The position numbers and the translations under genes were made by a program. Under the pieces are notes generated by a model. It worked only from the letters and a program-made list of their open reading frames with translations, was not told the DNA's origin and did not search any database. 64,000 nt of DNA from Mugil cephalus (lineage: Eukaryota; Chordata; Actinopteri; Mugiliformes; Mugilidae): positions 18,482,974 to 18,546,973 of the forward strand of contig NC_061786.1 in the NCBI RefSeq assembly GCF_022458985.1, given 5' to 3'. Each line of letters opens with the position of its first letter. Position 1 is the stretch's first letter. Below are positions 36,770-49,837 of this stretch, one piece after another.

Positions 36770-39700
36770 CATTCTCGGTTGTCCTTTAAGCTTTATTTAC
36801 ATGCACCATCTCTGGTAAAACCAAGAGAAGAATTGGAATTACAACAGGCAACGTTAAGTCGATGTATTCGTTTGTAGGAGCAATAGGAAGAAATGAAACG
36901 TGGATACTGGCAGTGAGTTTCACTCAAATGATTTTTTTTTTCTTAAATCATCCACTAAAGGGCAACAAAACATTTTGTTTATCTGGAAGCACAGTTGTGC
37001 AGACTTACATATATACATATATATATAGATATAGATATATATGTATTTAAAAAGTCAATTGGATTCAGCATTTAAAGTGTTAAACTAAAACATTGCGTGA
37101 CATTTTGATTTCCTCGCTGGTACACAGAATGTCAGGGACCATTTGTCCTGATCAATACCCATTTGAGGCGGTCAAAATGGTCCATCAGTCAAACAGAAAG
37201 TTCTTTAACATGGCTCTGACCCACGACACATGGTGGAAAAATAAAAGAGGACGTATTGCAATGTGAGGAATTTAAATAAATAAAAGTGTGTCTTTAAAAA
37301 AAAAAAAAAATGATCGAGTCCAATACAGCAAGGAGACAAACTCATCCTTCATCCACTTCCAGCTGTTAAAATAATGTAAACTTTAAAAAAAAAAGGATAT
37401 AAGTCATCCTGCTGTTCCTACAAAAACTGTGCTGATGTAGATTTTTTTTTTTTTTTTTTTTTTTTTGCCCTTGTTACACTGGTTTCTAATATCTATACAC
37501 TGTATATCCTCTTGTTTACACGTATTTAAATGCAGAAAAAACTTTTGGCAATATTTAAAATATTGTGGTCGTTTCTTTCCTTAATGGCAAAAAAGAAATG
37601 GCTCTAAGAGACTACGCACCCTTCTCTCACAGGGTCGGAAACACCATTTTTAACCCAGCACCTGCTTTAGTGCTGATAACAAAGGAGAGGCTACTGACGC
37701 AGCTCCGTCTGCAGCCACTCCCCGCTATCTTTGTGTGTAGCACCGAGAACTCCTTCGAAAACGAACACAGAGATGTTGCAGTTGAGTGCCGCGGAGTCTC
37801 CGAGTGTTAAGTGTTGGCTAATGGTGTCAGCTAGAGCTAAATCATGTCCTTAATTCTGTCCTAAAGTTCAATATTGCGGTGAGTGGAAGAGGAGGAAGAG
37901 GAGGAGGAGGAGGAGGAGGGAGGGGAAACGGTGAAAAGGGGTCTGCAGCAAAAACATATTATCAATACTTCAGTAATGCACCTCTTCAGAAGAAACAGAA
38001 TTCACAGTAATGTCACTAAAATCACAGGGTAAAATTTGCTAAATAAAACGTTACATACAAAAAAAAAAACACACACACACACACACACAATGTCGATCAG
38101 TTCACATCTTGATAACATATTAACCTCTACAGATTGATATTTGGTGTGTGAGTTGATGGGAAAAGAAAAAAAAAAAGCTTTCGTTTTTTTTAAATCTTTT
38201 TAGTCCATTTAGGCTAAACTTAAAAAAAAAAAAAAAAAATCAACAACAACAAACAGAGCTTGTCAAGTATCCTCCACTGGAACGTAATAATGTAACATTC
38301 TTTGCAGCTTTTTTCTGTAAACAGGCCGCCAGCCAACGACGGGACTGACAACTGGTTTGGCAAAAATGTTCGGGTATGAAAAGGGGAGTGAAAGAGGAGA
38401 GAGAGCAGGGTGAACACGTACTGTAATTCATCTTCAGCTTCACGTACCACTTTGTGATATGAATGATTCCCTGAGTCTAACACGAGTTGATGCTTTCTTT
38501 CCAGTCAATACTGTCGATCGGCATTGATCTTTTTAAAGAACCCTTTTTTTTCTTCTTTTTTTTTTCCCTCCACCGCGAAGACACTTAAAATACAGTACAG
38601 GACTTAAAGCAACATTATGCAGCTATTTACCTCCCAAAAAAAATAAATAAATAAAAAATAACAGCCTCAAAATCATTTTGATGGTGATGCTGATTTGTAA
38701 GAGGAAGATGGTGGGGGTGGGGGGACTTTCTCATTTTCATTCTATTATGTAGAAGTGAGAAGTGCTTTACAGCACTGCGTCACACGCCATGGGTGCTAGG
38801 TACCAGCTGCCGTAGAACGAGTTAAATATACACATATATATATATATATATATTCTCTGAATAGGGAAATCAAGGCAGAGGTGAAAAGACAAAAGAGGAA
38901 GATGTTAAGAGAAGCAAGAGACCAAAAGTGTCTCAGATCTTATCCATCTTACTTTTTTTAGCGTACTATTTTTTTCGAATGAGTATGTGCTCTACGAATA
39001 ACCGGATGGCATGCTCGTAATTGTCAGACAGTCAGTGTGAAACGCTCAACGCTTCCCACACTCGACGGACGCCATCTTGGCTAAGTAGCAGAAGGGGCTG
39101 AACCATCAAATTTGTGGGGCAATTTTTTTTTCCCCGCTAAGAACCACCAACTTGTTAGTGGGAAGCGTTTTTTAAAGATCTGATACGTTTGCTTGGCAAG
39201 ATCAATTGTCATCGTTACAAACTGCAGTGTTTGATTTGATTGCACTGTCATAGTTTTACGCACTGCGCGAGTAGGCACATCACGTCCAGGAAAACGCACC
39301 AAGGAATGTCTCCAAAATTAGACGTACCGACTTCTAGATGTTGGCTTTACAAAATAAAACGATGCAAGACAAATGCCAGGATGAGCATTGGAAAATCTGT
39401 CGCCTTTTTTTTTTTGCAGGGGATCTTTTATTTCATGGCCTCATGTGGCTGTATCCTAAACTTGGGACGGTGAGCGGTACCAAACTAACAAGTATTATTC
39501 GGCTGAAGGAGATGATGCTGCTGGTTTGTTTTGTGATGATGACTTTGTGTTTGTTGCATGAGGAACTGATAGACTGTATTCCTGTTTCCTCCAGAAGTAA
39601 GTTAATGCACCACAGACCTGTAACTGAGCAAAAGTTACATAGTGTTGCTTTAATGTTTCACATTAAAAATACTACATAAATACACTTTCACGCACTTTCT

Positions 39701-39800
39701 TCCCTCTAGTTGCACAATGCAATGGACACTGAACCCAATTTACATTTTCCCCGCTTCTTCTTCTTTTTTTTTAAACTCATACTTGAGCTCTAACAACTTT
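36770..39800 (-). other. foxo3: foxo3 3'UTR (inferred)
   Basis: About 3 kb of AT-rich sequence without coding potential follows the foxo3 stop. A minus-strand AATAAA (plus tttatt at 36792-36797) lies close to the ccdc162 promoter and is a plausible end. It contains long A or T runs (for example 37442-37466), a short (CA)n run near 38070-38089 and a (TA)n run near 38836. Very long 3'UTRs are usual for FOXO3. Confidence 0.55.
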
Positions 39801-42800
39801 TCAGCTTGGCACCCAGCTCTGGGGGGATGTCTGTTTGGAGCTGGAGAAGCTTCCTGAATTCCTGTTAACGTTCTGGGCGGAGGGGAGGCGAGAGTCGAAG
39901 CTGAGGTCCAGGCAATCTGCGTCCATCAGTTCATTGCGGATGATGGAGTCCATGTCACACTCCAGGCTGCCGTTGAACACGTCAAGGTCCAGATCGGCGG
40001 GAAAGCGGTCCTGGCCGGATAAGCCAGTGCCGAGCTGCATAGAGGCGTTCTTACTGGGAGACTTCAGGTGCGGCTGCTTGGCTTCGGAGTGGCCGACGTC
40101 GCTCTCAGAGGTTGACAAGCCAGCTTGCCAACCAGGCACTGAAGAGCTTTGGGCCTGACCCGCGCTGGTTTGGTTCACCAGCAAGTGGTCTTTGCGGAGC
40201 AGCATGGCATTTCGGCGGGAGTTCTGCAGGGCGATGGCGGTGCTGGCCTGCGACATCAAAGGGTCGGATTGGGTGAGCAGCACGTTGCTGGGGCTGTGGG
40301 AGTCCAGGCTGAGCAGATCCTGCAGAGTCTGGTGGTCACTGAAGTGCGAGAGGCAGGAGAAGGTGGTCTGCTTGTTCTCCTGGATGGTCTGCATGGGCGA
40401 CTGTCGCAGGCTCGTGATGGACGGGGGGCTGAAAAGAGGGTTGGGCCCGTAGCTGCCGGAGGGACTTCCCAAACTGCTTCCTGAGCAGCTGAAGGTAAAC
40501 ACTGAGCTCCCTGGACTGTTGGCTCCGTTGTCTTCCTCTCCAGGAGGAGGCTGCTGGGATGCCGTCAGGCTGATATTGTCTAAAAGATCATCCATCAGGT
40601 TGTCGGAGAGCCCGTCGTTGAGGTTCATGGTACCTGCCAGGTCGGAGAGCCCTGTGGGTCCCGTGGACGGGGACATGCTGCTGGGACTGGAGTATAGCAT
40701 CGGAGAGAGAGGCGAGTCGTCATCGGGCACCTCGTCCAGCTCCAGGTTAGCCAAGATTGGGGACAGACGGCCGCTCAGTGTGCTGGCATTGGAGTTGGTC
40801 CGTGAGCGGAAGTCTGTCCAGGCGTCCAGCTCGTCACTGCTGCGGGAGGTGGGGCTGCCTGTCCATTTGGAGAGGCTCGAGGAGCTCTCAGAGCTGCCAT
40901 CTTGAGCGGCCTGCAGCGAGGCTTTCTTCTTGGTAGCACGCCCTCGGGCTCCTTTGATGTACTTACTGTTATCCATTGAAACGGCCCGTCGCCGGGGAGC
41001 TTTGCCTCCTTTCCCTCCTTCCGGGTTGACCATCCACCAAGAGCTCTTCCCCGTTCCTTCATTCTGGACTTTCACGAATCGGCTATGGAGGGACAGATTG
41101 TGTCGGATAGAATTCTGAAATAAAAGAGATAATTAAAATAAAGTTTGTTAATTTGTTTTTAAAATGTGGCTTTGTCATGTGGAGCTATTAATCCTGATCT
41201 TGTGTGTAGCTAAATTTGCATCAGGCAAAGCTTAACAACAAACACAATGTCTACTCCCTTCTTAAACACACAACTGAAGGTCTTTAACTATTACAACAAA
41301 GTATTGTGAACCTTTCTGGCCCTGAACTGTTTTCTGAAAGACACTGCTTCTTTGCACTTCTCACTGTGACCTATTTCTGGCTGCTCCGAAAGGTCTGCAG
41401 GATTTCCCTGGAGATGTTCTCAAGCATGTACAAAATTAAACAGCTGGAGCCTGCACAACCAGTCTGTCAGATTTCAGTAAGAGAGGGAGAAACTCTGATC
41501 TCCGCAGCCCAAAGGCCAGATTCACTGGGAGAGGGTCCAGCGTAATTCTCTAAGCTTGAATTAACTGGAGTAAACCGAGGTCCTATTTAAATCCATCTCT
41601 CAGAAGATTAAACTAATCAACACCAAACAAGCTCAACACGTACAGACAAGGGATGCTGTAAACGCAGCAGAGGAGGAAGTTCCAAAGCTTTGTGATGACT
41701 TAGATCACAAACGAGCACTGGCCACAGTTTCCCTGAACGCTATGAGTCAACGGAATGACCCACTGACATCAAATGTCCCGCAGAAACCCCGCTTCAAGCC
41801 AATTAAAGGATTAGGTCAACTAGCAAACACTTTCATGTCTGACAACAACAAAAGCACATGTGACTGAGAAATAAAACTAAGGTACCTCGCTGCTCTTTTC
41901 CTTCCTGATCCACCCGGTTTAAGGCAGCAATGCTGAAGTTGCCAGTAATGAAACTGAGCACTGATTGTCCTATTAGGCTGAATAACTGACTTTAAAATAA
42001 TTTAAGGCTGCAGTGTTATTTATTTATTTACATTTTTGCAACTAATCCTGCAAAAAGACCAAAGTCAACAGTTTGCTAGTCCATATAATTTTTTCCAACA
42101 CACTCATTACTTAAGATGCCACTCTACAAATCAACATTTTGACCTATGCTTAAATGCATTTATTTTGTGTGTGTTTTATACCACTCTCGTGATTGCACAG
42201 TAAATATTAATCCCATCAGCTTTAAGTCTTTAAGTCAGAACAAACTAGCGTGTAATAATACGTCATGTTCACTTTGCATTGTGAGCAAGTGAACCAAGCT
42301 AAATATAATGTCCTGATGAGCTTCAGAGTTGGTGGTAGATTTTGTTACATCTAGACAGAGGTACGCTAGCTCCTAGACCCCGTTTCAGGCCTTTATACTG
42401 TGCTAAGCTAACCTACTGCTAGCTGTGGCTTTATATTTGATGTATATTTATAGTAGACTGTATATTTGGTGCGCTTAAGAGGTGCTTGGAGAGTTTGCTA
42501 CCTTTGGAGAGAAACAGACGAGTTACAACACCACGTTTGAGGTCTTTATGCTACACTATGCTAAGCTAACCTAAGCAACTGTAAGCTGTGGCTTTATGTT
42601 TAATCGTATATTTATAGTACGGAGCATATGATTAGCAAGCTTAAGAGATCCTAATGGATTTATTTATCTCTGGACAGAGTCAAAGGGGTCTTTATACTAT
42701 GCTAAACTAAGCTAGGTCAACCTGCTGCTAGCTGCGCTTTTACATTTATCATAGATTTATAGTTAATCTATAGATGATTTGTGCGCTTAATAGATTTGTT

Positions 42801-45800
42801 TAAGGTCTAAGTTAGCATAAGCAGCTGCTAGCAATGACGACACATTTATGTTATATTCATCCTAAAGTGCATCTTTGAGGGCTTACGAAGCGCTAGCAGA
42901 TGTTGCTACCCTTTCACTGAGCTGCTGTTAGCCAGCTGCTATCCCCAAAGTCAGGTGTCTATGCTAAGCTAACAGCCTGCAAGTTGTAGTTTTACATTCA
43001 TCATAATCAAACAGAATGGTATTTCCCAAAATGTCAAATTTTCACTTCAAAATCTGGTTACAGATATTATAATTAGGCTTATTAGTTTAATAAAAAACTG
43101 CTGAGCTGTGGATTAATACACGTGATTATAAATATGAGGTTGTCTGAAAATTGAACGTGGCTTCGAATGATACCATTAAGATTTATAGCTCATATTATTT
43201 TTGCTTTGAGATTCAATTGACAACAAGAAAAAATATGAGGAGTCATGTAGCTTTGACCAAATCCTGCACATTTCCAGCAGGCATTCCTCCGTTCCCATTA
43301 ATTATTAATAACTAAGGGTCTGGGTTGATAATTAAAAGTAGATAAATCTCCAATTGTTTGATGACAATTGGCAAAATGGGAAAGAGAGCGCTCTGAATGT
43401 GACAGACAGGGAGCATCTCAGAGCGTGCAGACGGTTTACTTTTGATTTCCTTTCATTTCCCCATTGCAAGCACTTGTGCCGGGACAGGATATGGTATGTT
43501 TTCTTGTTTGTTAAGGTAAATGTAAAATAGTTTCATAGGAGGGGACACTAGTGTAGCCCTGCCAAATGTCTGCATGCCTAGTATAAATCTCCAGCATTTT
43601 CTATACAGAATTTAAAGAGGCAAGAGCCCAGTTTCCATATTATATTATTTTAAATGAGCCTAAAAAATATCCAGATTACATCTCTCATCATTTTCACTCA
43701 GTGTTTGCTCATGTGCACCGTGTAGTAAAAGACCTTTGATAATTTGCGATTGATGCCTCACGTCCTCTGGAAATGCATATATGAGTAAATAACAATCTAA
43801 ACTTTTAATCTGACTTATTTCCTGTTAGTAATGGACCAATATCTTTCCATCTTTTCCCCTTTTCTTACACAAATAAGATGCAGTGACAAAGAAAGCGTTG
43901 ACAAAATTGATTTGGTTTAGCACTGGGACTGATATCGACATGTTCTCTTACTAACCTCAATGAAATCTAGCATCTCTATTAAGAGCTGCTTTGGACTAAA
44001 TATCAAATATCACACTTGTCAACAGGGCCAAGCCGGGCGCTGCAATGTGCTGGTGATCCCCCGAGCTCCAGGCAGCGGACACAATAACAACACCTGTCCT
44101 GTTCAGTCTAATGCAATCCAATACAGCAGCACTGTTTGCAACAAATAAATAAACCTTTACGACACTTCAGTTTTGGCCGAGGCTGTTCTGATTCAGCTCC
44201 GTGGCCGTCTGAGGTTGTAAATTGTAGTGCTGCCGTATTATATTACAGCAGGCAGGTATACAACCGAAGCATTAAATCCACTTCTCTGAGAATATTACGA
44301 GCCTCGTAAGGGCAGTTATTCACCGCAGGGGTGTTGAATTTTAATAAAAAAGGATGCTACACGGGTAGTTATTTTATTTTATCAACCTCCTGTTTGAAGC
44401 TAATCAAGAGCACAGGAGCTTTTCTGTCTTAGCAGAAAAAAAAAAAGGCTTGTGGACTGGGAGAGCTGCACAGGTACGCTACAGTATGAACCGCACTGCA
44501 TTTAAGGATAAATCACAAAGAGCAAACTCCTGCCTTCCCCTCCCCCACGCAGTCACAGCAGTGCTGCAGCACCCTTTGAGCAAAGCCTCGTTCTGAGCGG
44601 GGACTGGAGCAATGCCAGTTTAGCCAGAGCCAGATCCAAAGAGAAACACTGAGCTTCTCTCACACTGCTACACATTGACCTACATAATTTATAGTCAGCT
44701 GATTGATTCCCTGCGCCAGTGCCACATGAAAAGGCAAGTGTGGCACACGGCGGGGACGAGCCGCTGGGTGGTGGTCATCCACACAGCCGCAGAATATTTG
44801 GGTTGAGTTTGTAAGAGGGAGACAAAAGGATGTAGATATAACCTCGTGCTGCAGCCGCAGACAAAGCCCCGTCAGTGAATCCTGGCCTGGCTGAAGGCAG
44901 GCTGATGTGTGACAGGTCTGAATTTACAAGCCTTCAGTCCCACTTTGTGCACCCCGGGGACATTTTTGCACACAGTGCCTCGCGCAGATGACCAGCCTCA
45001 AGCCGATAGCTGAATGTCACTCAGCTACAAAGCATCTCCTCAGAAATGCTGATGTCAGCATATCTGAAACATTAACTCTTTCCTCTTGTGGCAAATATCT
45101 GCCCGCAGCCTCTGAATGCATCTGCATGAATGAGAACTGACCGCCTCTAACCTTAAGTGTCAACTGACCGGCTGATTCTGTGCAGATTAATTAGTTATTA
45201 TTGAATTTGCTTCACAACGCACGTTTTACACCCCGATTCCCACTCACCACGGTGAAGTTTAAGAAGCACAATCTTGAACATTTCTGTCTTTTATCCAAGA
45301 AGCACCTCCCTGGAATCTGTCTGCATCTACAGTTGTGCAGGATTACAGACCTATCGCCCCCCCTCCCCTCCCCTCCCACCCATCCTCCATCTAAATCCCG
45401 CAAAGCTCAGAGCTTTCATCAGACTTGATTCTATGACAGATGAATTGGTTTGGTCCAGGCCGAACTAATCCTGAAAATCAAACAGAAGCAGGGCCCTGGT
45501 GAAGCTTGTAAGAAGCTGCCGCCGCCGCCGTGCTGCAGCGTGAGCAGTTTGTCTTGAAAGTGAAATCAACTTTGCATGTTTTGAGTCTCGACTTTCAAGT
45601 CTCTTAGTGCTTTTTTGTTTTTCGATGCAACTGCGAGTGCAATTTGACGCACGTGATCCTTAAGCATCCTCTTGTATTTTGACAGCAGCAGTTTGTATAT
45701 TATCAGTCACCATGTGCCTGTGAAGCGGTCACACATTCCCCCAATCCCTTGCAGATTTGCAACACTAAAGCTGTCTCATAATAAAGGAAGAAATATCAAA

Positions 45801-45873
45801 TAAAATCACCCTAAATAACCACCTGTGCTTGCATTCATCTACTCCTGTAGTCTCTCCTACAGTAGCTGGGTGC

Positions 45874-45936
<63 letters not shown>

Positions 45937-46560
45937 ATGACCAAAGTATGGTCTTTGTTATGATGACAGCACCAGCATGTCACTGCTCACCTTCCAGCCA
46001 GCAGAGCTATTGCTGTCGCCTTTGTCCTTGAAATATGGCACAGACCTCACCATCCAGTCATAGATTTGGGACAAGGTCAGCCTTTTCTCGGGGGAGCTCT
46101 CGATGGCTTGGGTAATGAGGTCTGCATAAGAGTAGTTGCCCCAAGCATTCCTGCGGGCGGAGGACTTCCTCAGCTGCTGGGACGCAGAGCCGCCCAGAGC
46201 TGCAGCGGGGGTCTGCGCGGAGGAAGGCGAGCCGTCGGCGGCCTCCTCTTTGCAGGGGCCGCGTTGGACCTCCACCGGATGGGAGATGGAGCTGCTGCCG
46301 CTGCCGCTGCTCGGCTCCAGGGGTTTAACACCAACACCGCCGCTGGGTTTCTGAGCAGCGCCGCTCCCCGTGCTCCCTCCCTCCTCATCATCCTCTTCTT
46401 CGGGGATTACGTCAGTGTCATTTGCCCCGGGCTTGCCCGCACCAGACTCCGGACGGGGTAGGGGCCAAGTGCAGGACCGTGGCCGCTTCTGGGGCTCGAA
46501 ATCCGGATCTATCTCAACGTTTGAGGGAGGCTCGCCGTCGTTACGCGCCGCCTCAGCCAT
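39801..46560 (-). CDS. foxo3: Forkhead box O3 transcription factor
   Basis: Nuclear transcription factor that drives stress-resistance, cell-cycle-arrest and apoptosis genes and is excluded from the nucleus after AKT phosphorylation. Coding exons are 45991-46560 and 39801-41114 on the minus strand: 1884 bases, 627 aa (human 673). The intron splits the forkhead domain after SNSSAGWK, as in the family; the second exon resumes with [13 protein letters not shown]. All three AKT sites are present: [10 protein letters not shown] near the N-terminus, RRRAVSMDN after the forkhead, and [11 protein letters not shown] nuclear localisation segment RGRATKKK follows the forkhead. The tail contains the acidic transactivation motif [19 protein letters not shown] and ends in QSWVPS, close to the FOXO3 ending. 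Teleosts have two copies (foxo3a, foxo3b) and I cannot tell which this is. The start is the ATG of MAEAARND; an in-frame upstream ATG (46590) looks like 5'UTR. Confidence 0.97.
42350..42990. repeat. Degenerate tandem array of a teleost 'gctaagctaac' repeat
   Basis: Copies of the core gctaagctaac or close variants occur at about 42402, 42560, 42701 and 42963, each followed by a variant of gctgtggctttatatttgat and spaced about 130-160 bases apart. I know this repeat from many fish introns, usually as one dispersed unit. It lies in foxo3 intron 1 (41115-45990), which is otherwise without visible features apart from the microsatellite near its 5' end. Confidence 0.65.
45875..45934 (+). repeat. 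(TG)n microsatellite
   Basis: About 29 uninterrupted TG units close to the splice donor of foxo3 exon 1 (exon edge 45991). Length is likely to vary between individuals. Confidence 0.95.
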
Positions 46561-47460
46561 GGTAATCGCAATATCTCGGTGGTTGCACAAAGGGTTATAA
46601 AATCACTCAGGTCGCATTCCATCAATGTTGTGTGCGGGCTTCGGGAGCAGTTTATTTACTATGCACGATATGCAAATGTCCTGCCTGCAGCTCGGTCCCA
46701 ACACGTGTCCGTCTTTCTATCCTCCTGCAAGGCGTCTATCCGCAGCACACGGAGCCGATCGGGCTGGCCAGCGTTAACAAGACATTGCCTTTTGTCGTGC
46801 ACAGCCCACACCCTGGCCAACATGCATTGCAATTTCTCTAAATGTGGGGCGAAAGACGCGAAGGGTCGGCGGAGTCTTGGAGAAATCCAAACGGCGTTCC
46901 TTCACAAGCGCCCGCGTCCTGCGCAGCGATCCTGCATGACAAAAGAGAAATTAAAGAAAAATACTGGAACTAATGCCAACACATCAGCCTCATCTTCCCG
47001 CACACAGCTGCCATCTTGACCATTTCCTTTCCCAAGTTCTTAATCACCCGTGCAGAGAGCTGCTCGTCGCCTGAGCCGTGCGCTGCCGTCCAGATACCAT
47101 CAAGGCGGCGGAGAGGACGGTTTCTCGAGGCCCCCGCAGCTTCTTAAAAACGGGGCTGCTGGAGAAATGTGGCGAGGCTCAGATCCGCCCTCCTAAGAGC
47201 TGAAGAAAAAAAAAAAAAAAAGAAGAAAAAAAAAACATAGCGATGCTTTCTGGCCGTACATCTCTGGCATCCTTGAGCGAGCCAGCACGGTGTCCTCCGT
47301 GAGGCCAGCAGCCTGCAAAGACACTTCATTCAATCTGCTGCTGCTGCGGTTGGCGCAAACGCTCCGAGTCGAGGAGGAGGAATAAACACGATCCTGCCCC
47401 CTGGATCGCACTGAAATTAAAGCGACAGTGTGGAGATGTCCGCTGGCCAGTGACATCACC
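46561..47460 (-). promoter_or_regulatory. foxo3: foxo3 5'UTR and promoter region (inferred)
   Basis: GC-rich sequence continuing upstream of the foxo3 ATG, with a YY1-type gccatcttg at 47010-47018 and an A run at 47204-47235. The transcription start is not visible. No coding frame here looks real. Confidence 0.45.
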
Positions 47461-49837
47461 CTAATGCAAACCCTTGGACTTTTAACAGGAGCGTCTCCTG
47501 TTCTCAGTAATCACACTAAAGCCGAAATATTATTTAACGTCATCTGGAAAGACTGGAGTATCAGCGACATAAGATGGATTTCAGAAATACTGCGATACTT
47601 ATTTATTTATTTTTATCAGTGGAGGCATAAAAATAAAATCTAAGCTATTCATTTTATTTCCAATAGGACATTTGAAAGCATTCCTCAAACTCCTATTGGT
47701 CATATTTACTAATTATATGGCACCACGTGGCTTTAAATTAGTGTTACTATAATCTTTTAAGTTAAAAAAAAACTATTTTTTTCCCCTTGCGGTATCATTT
47801 ATGATAAGAAAGCATTGACAATTGTGGTAGTTGTTGTTGCTGCTTTAGTTTCTAAGTATGTCATTTTCTTATCTGAAATCAGGGCCGTAAACGTCACTGA
47901 AAGTTCATGTCCTTAGCATCGTCTAAACAATGCGTGTAGGGCATATTCTCCACCTGGAAGGAAAAGAAAAAAAAACTGAGATGTTCTGATGTGTTTCAGA
48001 CCAGAGATATGTAAATATGACCATTTTCATACAAAAAAAAAAATACCAACTTAAAACAAAACCAAGAAGCAGAAGAACAGTAGATGATGATGATGATTAT
48101 TATTATTATTATTGTTATTATTATTATTATGGACAAAAGAAGAAGCTGATGAAGAAGACAAATTATGACTCATGACTCATATTACAGCAACGGGCAGAAA
48201 AAGCAGAAGACGGATGGGAAAAGGAAGGTGATAATGACGAAGAGAAGAAGCTACTGAAGATTTAGAGGATTATTATAATGATGAAAAGAAGAATATGATG
48301 ACGCAGATAAAGTAGTAACTAAAAAACTATGAAAAGAACAAGATGGTGGTGATTAAAAGACAACGAAGAAGTCGCTAATGATGAATATAAAGAGGAGCTA
48401 CTGAAGATGATGATGGTGACGAAGAATGTGAAGAAGATAAAGTAGATAAAGAAGATGATGATGCAGATAAAGTAGTAACTATGTAGAGAAGAAGATGAGG
48501 AAGTAGTGACGTTAACGTTCAGTTAAAAAATGAGCAACTGACCGACAGATAAATTTCACCTTTCATTTCATTTCACCTTTTTTTTCCTCAACAAACAGTA
48601 TCTTTACATCAGTTCATTCAGGTTCATTTAAGATGAAAACTAATACATTTAAGTCAGATGCAACGTTAAAGACAGCACAGTGTATTAAACAGAGCTTATT
48701 ATTAATTATTTTAAAGTTTTGATTGATATGATGCATATCAAATGTCAAAAAAACATCCTCAATATAATCAGTTTCAGCCGGGTGGCCAAAAAAAATGTGC
48801 TGAAAAATAAATACTGTCACATCCCATCTAATGAAGCTCGTACAGATTTTAATATACAGATAAACTCTATATTAATAAAACTGACTCAGTCAGACTGAGT
48901 CTAAATTCTTTTTTAAATGTGTCATTAGAGATAATCAGGAATAATACATTTGCTCATCTCAGTGAGTTATTGGCACCAGTTAAAAACAGTATCTTAGTCA
49001 ACCCAACTTGCATTTGATGTAAATAATATTTTCCAGTCGGAAACAGCTTTGAAACGGACGTATAGTTTGGTTTTATGGTTTGTTCCTACTAATTAAAACA
49101 CCACCAACCATCTGTTTTGCACTTTTGTTTGCATAGGAGATAAACTCTTAAATTTTTTTTTCTTTCCTTCACACTTTCACTTCCCACACACACTGCAGCC
49201 TTTGTCTTCGTCCGCCCGTGTGCATTAGTGTGCTCAGATAAAGAGGAGATGAATGTAAAATGGCAACAAGTCAAACGCCCAACCAACGCAGACACTTTCG
49301 TTAGCGGATACTTGCAAGCATCGCGTCCTGGAATTAACGCGGACTAGTTTTTATGTTTCCCTTTCAGAGGCGGCACCCGGCACATAAATCAAGACAAAGT
49401 CCCCAATCAACCCAAAACCCATTCAAGTCATTCAGATACATTATGGTGTAAAAACACTGTATCTCTGCAGATTAAAATGTCCCTTAAATATTTGATATAT
49501 TCATCAAAGTCTTTCTTTTTTTTTGTTTTTTTTCCAAATGTTTTCCCACAGACTTAAAAACGCAAAAGTTGGACCTCAACATGACACCGGCTTAAAAGCA
49601 ACACGACGCACCAAAGTTCATGGTGAAAAATGTTCCGTAAAGTGCAATGTCGCAATAAAATGATAAAAGGCCTTAAGACGGCAATAAATATTCTTTGTAG
49701 ATTTGCACACGTACAGCTGAGCAGTCCCACGTTGTTTGTTCTGGATGAGTGGAGGAGGAGTAGTGTTCAGTCCTGGCTTGTTTTTTTGTTTAGTTTTTTT
49801 GGCAGAAAGGTTCACGGAGAGATCGTTTTTCCAACTC
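47461..49837. other. foxo3-afg1l intergenic DNA
   Basis: It holds the degenerate trinucleotide repeat at 48085-48510 and otherwise AT-rich sequence. The afg1l 3'UTR must lie at its right end, but I could not pick its polyadenylation site. Confidence 0.45.
48085..48510 (+). repeat. Degenerate (GAT/GAA/TTA)n simple repeat
   Basis: It starts as gatgatgatgattattatta and drifts into mixed gaagaag and gatgatg units for about 400 bases. This suggests an old expanded trinucleotide tract that has decayed. Confidence 0.75.

Noticed and set aside
36862-39679. Small frames on both strands in the foxo3 3'UTR
   Set aside because: Short, AT-rich, with no splice signals or recognisable protein character.
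45765-46031. Frames encoding His-Thr or Cys-Val runs
   Set aside because: Produced by the (TG)n microsatellite.
46066-46461. 131-codon plus-strand frame opposite foxo3 exon 1
   Set aside because: A shadow of GC-rich coding sequence with no independent evidence. The same holds for the plus-strand frames at 40149-40905.
48085-48510. Possible CRISPR-like or coding repeat
   Set aside because: The units are three bases, have no spacers and drift gradually; a decayed simple repeat explains it.
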